A stretch of 18,521 nucleotides of DNA from the NCBI GenBank assembly GCA_021286885.1, contig JAJTBM010000013.1:1-18521 (forward strand). Reading direction: 5' to 3'. The notes beneath the pieces are model-generated. The model worked only from the letters and a program-made list of their open reading frames with translations. It searched no databases and was not told where the DNA came from. Below, in pieces: positions 16,401 through 18,521 of this stretch (within the stretch, counting starts at the first letter, position 1; every line of letters starts with the position of its first letter). This stretch comes from Rhodocyclales bacterium (lineage in GTDB: Bacteria > Pseudomonadota > Gammaproteobacteria > Burkholderiales > Rhodocyclaceae). The position numbers and the translations under genes are program-made.

Positions 16401-17141
16401 ATCGTGACCATGGATGACCTGATCACCGCCCTGCCCAAGAAGAACTGCTTTTATAAAAGCGGCTTCAAGGACGCCCGGGCCCGACTGCGCCGCAACCTGG
16501 GCCTGGCAGACCGGCTGGTGGTGAGCACCCAGCCCCTGGCCGAGCTGTGCGCCGGCATGATCGACGATATCCGGGTGATGCCCAACGGGCTGGAAAGCGC
16601 ACTCTGGCTCCCGGTTCAGCCGCCCCGCAAAGCCCGCCGCAAGCCCCGGGTGGGCTGGGCCGGCGCCCAACAGCACCAGGGCGACCTGGAACTGATTTAC
16701 CCGGTGGTGGAAGCCCTGGCCGATGAGGTGGACTGGATTTTCATGGGCATGTGCCCGGACCCGCTCAAACCCTTCGTACGGGAAGCCCACGGCTTCGAGC
16801 TGAATTTCCGGGCCTATCCGGCAGCCCTCGCCCGGCTGGATCTGGATCTGGCCATCGCGCCCCTGGAAATCCACGCCTTCAACGAAGCCAAGAGCCATCT
16901 GCGCCTGCTGGAATACGGGGCCATGGGCTGGCCCGTGGTGTGCACCGACATCTACCCTTACCAGGACGCACCGGTGACCCGACTCCCCAACGATCCACAA
17001 CGCTGGATCACCACCCTGCGCGAAATGCTGGCCGAACCCGAGGCCCTGGCCGCCGCGGGTCAGCAGCTACGCCAATGGGTGCTGGATCGTTACCTACTTG
17101 AAAACCTGCTGCCAGACTGGCTCTCCGCCTACGGCCCCTGA
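13473..17141 (+). CDS. large multidomain glycosyltransferase, 1222 residues
   Basis: Four parts can be seen. Residues 1 to about 300 resemble a GT-B glycosyltransferase (RTSAGIRVMHQLCHAL near 25-42, LSMEARLCGCPVVILPGP near 213-230). A charged linker is followed at about 340-570 by a GT2-like domain (LIYTDEDTLEADGSY near 455, SLRVLEQQGEA) of the degenerate kind. About 585-810 is a canonical GT2 domain (VSLIIQTRDREEYLRPLL, VLVDNDSS, MFLDNDMHI near 680, GGSALLIRQTEF). About 890-1222 is a GT4-type C-terminus (VMPNGLESALW near 1035, VGWAGAQQHQGDL, LLEYGAMGWPVVCTDI near 1145). No membrane segment is visible. The set suggests one protein making several linkages of a glycan. GGAAGG precedes ATG 13473, and the gene ends before the terminator upstream of fliC. 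Confidence 0.88.
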   Translation: MSSTLLRQLYGARRHPYYVMAPDYRRTSAGIRVMHQLCHALRLSGEEAWIVTQQTHPGLDTPLLTDEIRAAHQKAGLVPIAIYPEVVGRNPLNGRVVVRYLLNRPGMLGETPAYGADDLIYVYEPELATHSERVDGVLHMPSIDTRLFHNRDNPDEGRRSGCCIYFGRYTGGPQEYAELAARCTTITSDFPASREALAALLRRSEWLYCFENTALSMEARLCGCPVVILPGPMFRAESFFGREQGFEQGVAFSEEPAALAQARASVGRIPALYARLEEKFWSGLDSLIEQTQTRAQEEAARIGEEDPAHPRSSSQDPEYATWRARQSLQEVDAEVLAERMVQHWTHRPGIHLILELRAGQEPLLADTLDSLAAQLYPEWLLTVVTVLDKPPVADEIPNLQWLSLRDITHTDYVIDEMAKASPGQWVARIVPGLTLEPQALQVAADYINARPAWRLIYTDEDTLEADGSYSQPLFKPDFNLDLLRAQAYFGSLVLVEKQALVAAGSYGPGQYPWAENYDLSLRVLEQQGEASIGHIDQMLVHLHRHSPLSLNPASEKAALEAHLARCGLEVRVHDSPLAGTRRLEHLWPTTPLVSLIIQTRDREEYLRPLLDSLRERTRYPAWEVVLVDNDSSEHDSLAYLAELQADPFWSARLRIVPCPGDFSYARGANTGARQARGAYLMFLDNDMHIVQDEWLDRLMSHAQRPEVLIVGPRLSYPETGKVQQTGWVLGLRGSAGSPWDNDLELAAPGYMGRGLCDQNVGAIGGSALLIRQTEFARVGGMDEVNFPLAQSALDLCLRVTGEGAPAGAKIVWTPHSMLVHYGSVSLKARQRKTEVALADLLEAQRAHDQVVERWLPRLARDPAYNRHLSLVSPFKPEHVIPMDWDPNFHDRPRILGVPLTGGAGEYRLRAPLRALAQRGLAQTTICDPPRAFTVRVLSPVEVARAAPDSLVLHQPLDDAQSDALAAYARFVPEVKRIVTMDDLITALPKKNCFYKSGFKDARARLRRNLGLADRLVVSTQPLAELCAGMIDDIRVMPNGLESALWLPVQPPRKARRKPRVGWAGAQQHQGDLELIYPVVEALADEVDWIFMGMCPDPLKPFVREAHGFELNFRAYPAALARLDLDLAIAPLEIHAFNEAKSHLRLLEYGAMGWPVVCTDIYPYQDAPVTRLPNDPQRWITTLREMLAEPEALAAAGQQLRQWVLDRYLLENLLPDWLSAYGP

Positions 17142-17160
17142 AAGGGCAGCTTACCCCAGC

Positions 17161-17195
17161 CACAAAAACCCGGCCTGTTGCGCCGGGTTTTTGTG
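17161..17195 (+). terminator. intrinsic terminator after the glycosyltransferase gene
   Basis: CACAAAAACCCGGC at 17161-17174 pairs perfectly with GCCGGGTTTTTGTG at 17182-17195 (14 bp), with a seven-base loop. The GC core followed by a run of five T is a classical Rho-independent terminator, and the complementary A run makes it work in both directions. It lies 20 bp after the stop codon and separates the glycan cluster from fliC. Confidence 0.95.
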
Positions 17196-17312
17196 CTTTG
17201 CACCCTAAAGACTCGGCCCTCCCAGGCCGCTACCACTGGCAAGCCGGTAATCCGCCCAGAGTTTCAACAAAACATAAAAACAAAAAAGTCAAGAGATTTA
17301 TAGGGCGTTTTC

Positions 17313-17339
17313 TAAAGTCTTTTCCGGGCTTTCCGTAAA
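17313..17339 (+). promoter_or_regulatory. probable sigma-28 (FliA) promoter of fliC
   Basis: TAAAGTCT (17313-17320), eleven bases, then TCCGTAAA (17332-17339) fit the class 3 flagellar consensus TAAAGTTT-N11-GCCGATAA: seven of eight in the -35 part and five of eight in the -10 part. It is about 90 bp before the fliC start, so the leader is fairly long. An AT-rich stretch directly upstream (about 17265-17300) could act as an UP-like element. No sigma-54 GG-N10-GC site was seen. Confidence 0.65.
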
Positions 17340-17428
17340 TGAATTCAACGGCGGTTGCACAGCACACAACAAAGCTGACGCAAACCAAAGTCGAACACTG
17401 CTCATGTACGGAATGAAGGAGAAGCAAA

Positions 17429-18253
17429 ATGGCTGCCACGATCAACACCAATTCCATGTCGCTCAACGCACAGCGGAATCTGTCTTCCTCGGCCGGTATC
17501 ATGGCCAAGTCGGTCCAACGCCTGTCTTCGGGCCTGCGGATCAACGGCGCATCCGATGATGCAGCCGGCCTGGCGATTGCCGACAAGATGAACTCCCAGG
17601 CCAAGGGTTTTGACGTGGCCATCCGCAATGCCAACGACGGCATCTCCATGGCCCAGACCGCAGAAAGCGCGATGCAGGCCGTGACCGACAACCTCCAGCG
17701 GATGCGCGAACTGGCGGTCCAGTCGGCCAACGGTACCTACACCAGCGGTGACCAGGCCAACATGGATACGGAATTCCAGCAGCTGCAATCGGAAATCCAG
17801 CGGGTTGTGGGGGGCACCACCTTCAACGGTCAGAACGTGCTGAACCTCAGCTCCAACGTGAATTTCCAGGTGGGTGCCGGTACTGCCACCACGGACACCA
17901 TCACGGTGCAAAGCAGCGCAGTGACCCTGTCCGGGGTGTCCGCCGCCGTGACCGGCAGCATCAGCGCCGCCTCGGCTGCCACCGCCGCGATTGCCAACAT
18001 CGACACCCAGATCAACAACCTGAACACTGCCCGCGCCACGTGGGGTGCCGTGCAGAACCGGTTCTCCTCGGTGGTCCAGACCCTGCAGGTGGCCTCGGAA
18101 AACGCCAAGTCCTCCCGTGGCCGGATCATGGATGCAGACTTCGCCCAGGAAACCTCCAACATGACCCGCGGCCAGATCCTGCAACAGGCCGGTACCGCGA
18201 TGGTGGCCCAGGCCAACAGCGCCCCCAACAACGTGCTGTCCCTGCTCCGCTAA
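17429..18253 (+). CDS. fliC: flagellin
   Basis: This is the filament subunit, exported by the flagellar type III system and polymerised outside the cell. The 274 residues contain the N-terminal D0/D1 domain ([38 protein letters not shown], residues 1 to about 140) and the C-terminal D1/D0 domain ([18 protein letters not shown] to the end NVLSLLR, about 205-274). The middle, about residues 140-200, is short and rich in Ser, Thr and Ala, so the variable D2/D3 domains are absent; it is a minimal flagellin. GGAG, nine bases before ATG 17429, and the sigma-28-like promoter support a monocistronic start. The multidomain glycosyltransferase just upstream makes this protein a candidate glycosylation target, with Ser/Thr of the central region as likely sites by analogy with other flagellins. 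Confidence 0.98.
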   Translation: MAATINTNSMSLNAQRNLSSSAGIMAKSVQRLSSGLRINGASDDAAGLAIADKMNSQAKGFDVAIRNANDGISMAQTAESAMQAVTDNLQRMRELAVQSANGTYTSGDQANMDTEFQQLQSEIQRVVGGTTFNGQNVLNLSSNVNFQVGAGTATTDTITVQSSAVTLSGVSAAVTGSISAASAATAAIANIDTQINNLNTARATWGAVQNRFSSVVQTLQVASENAKSSRGRIMDADFAQETSNMTRGQILQQAGTAMVAQANSAPNNVLSLLR

Positions 18254-18279
18254 GCCAAATTGTCCAATGAAACCCGGTG

Positions 18280-18308
18280 GGCGCCGTGATCCCCAGGGAC
18301 ACGGCGCC
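18280..18308 (+). terminator. hairpin between fliC and flaG
   Basis: GGCGCCGTG at 18280-18288 pairs exactly with CACGGCGCC at 18300-18308 across an 11-base loop, 26 bp after the fliC stop and 22 bp before flaG. No T run follows, so it may be a partial terminator or a 3'-end stabiliser that keeps flagellin mRNA abundant relative to flaG. Either would fit the large excess of flagellin over FlaG. Confidence 0.6.
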
Positions 18309-18330
18309 AGCCGCATGAGGGGGAAGCAGC

Positions 18331-18521
18331 ATGAGTATCCAGCCCATCGGCGCCAGCACGTCAGCCTACGTGCCACCACAGACCAGTGCCGCACCCAGCG
18401 CCGTGCGTCAGGCCGAGGGTCAGTCAGACAGCCAGCGGGCAGAAGTTGGCAAAGCTGAAGCCGCCAAGGCCGAGGCCAACAAGGCCGCCACCAACACATC
18501 CGCAGTTCAGGGCAGCAGCGC
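18331..18521 (+). CDS. flaG: FlaG family protein, N-terminal part (3' end outside window)
   Basis: ATG at 18331 follows a good ribosome-binding sequence (GAGGGGGAAG) and stays open to the window edge, giving 63 residues. The start MSIQPIGASTSAYVPPQ and the following Ala/Lys/Gln-rich low-complexity segment (VGKAEAAKAEANKAA) resemble the disordered N-terminus of FlaG proteins. FlaG genes often follow flagellin genes in beta- and gammaproteobacteria and influence filament length. The conserved C-terminal FlaG domain is not in this window, so the call rests mainly on position and N-terminal style. Confidence 0.75.
   Translation, partial: MSIQPIGASTSAYVPPQTSAAPSAVRQAEGQSDSQRAEVGKAEAAKAEANKAATNTSAVQGSS

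Noticed and set aside
1..18521. CRISPR arrays, tRNA/rRNA genes, insertion sequences, attachment sites
   Set aside because: No spaced direct repeats, cloverleaf-like segments, transposase frames or flanking terminal repeats were seen.

Overview
The window is very GC-rich, with codon third positions strongly biased to G/C, and its genes are tightly packed on the plus strand. A TorF-type outer-membrane protein, a short lipoprotein, and a flagellin followed by FlaG suggest a flagellated Gram-negative betaproteobacterium. The Rhodocyclales (an Azospira/Dechloromonas-like bacterium) are my best guess, but the sequence alone does not prove it.

Layout. At 2-424 is the end of a TorF-family putative porin. 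At 499-675, on the minus strand, is a 58-residue lipoprotein; a strong 12-bp inverted repeat (473-498) separates the two convergent genes. A 210-bp divergent intergenic region (676-885) then opens a long plus-strand sugar and glycan cluster, 886 to 17141. Its first part encodes CDP-3,6-dideoxyhexose synthesis: rfbF, rfbG and rfbH. Next come a NeuB-SAF-cupin fusion and a YerE-like, thiamine-diphosphate-dependent acetolactate-synthase-type enzyme whose 3' end is frameshifted. These are followed by a C-methyltransferase, a GDP-mannose-hydrolase-like Nudix protein, a GT2 glycosyltransferase and an extended-SDR sugar epimerase/reductase. Most of these genes overlap (ATGA or longer overlaps) or are less than 25 bp apart, so they look like one translationally coupled operon. 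After a 126-bp gap come a radical SAM/SPASM protein, an unrecognised 268-residue protein and a 1222-residue multidomain glycosyltransferase, ended by a strong intrinsic terminator (17161-17195).

The last part is flagellar: a sigma-28-like promoter (17313-17339), a short flagellin gene (fliC) with a hairpin behind it, and the start of flaG, cut by the window edge.

How it may fit together (inference). RfbF, RfbG and RfbH would convert glucose-1-phosphate to a CDP-3,6-dideoxy-4-keto sugar. The YerE-like enzyme would add a two-carbon branch from pyruvate, as in yersiniose synthesis, and the SDR protein is a candidate ketoreductase. The NeuB-cupin fusion and the C-methyltransferase add steps that the yersiniose pathway does not have, so the product may be an unusual branched or higher-carbon sugar. 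The glycosyltransferases beside fliC suggest a glycan attached to flagellin, though an O-antigen or capsule is equally compatible. The most interesting points are the NeuB-SAF-cupin fusion in a CDP-dideoxyhexose operon, the frameshift in the YerE-like gene, the missing catalytic Tyr in the SDR protein, and the radical SAM/orphan pair.
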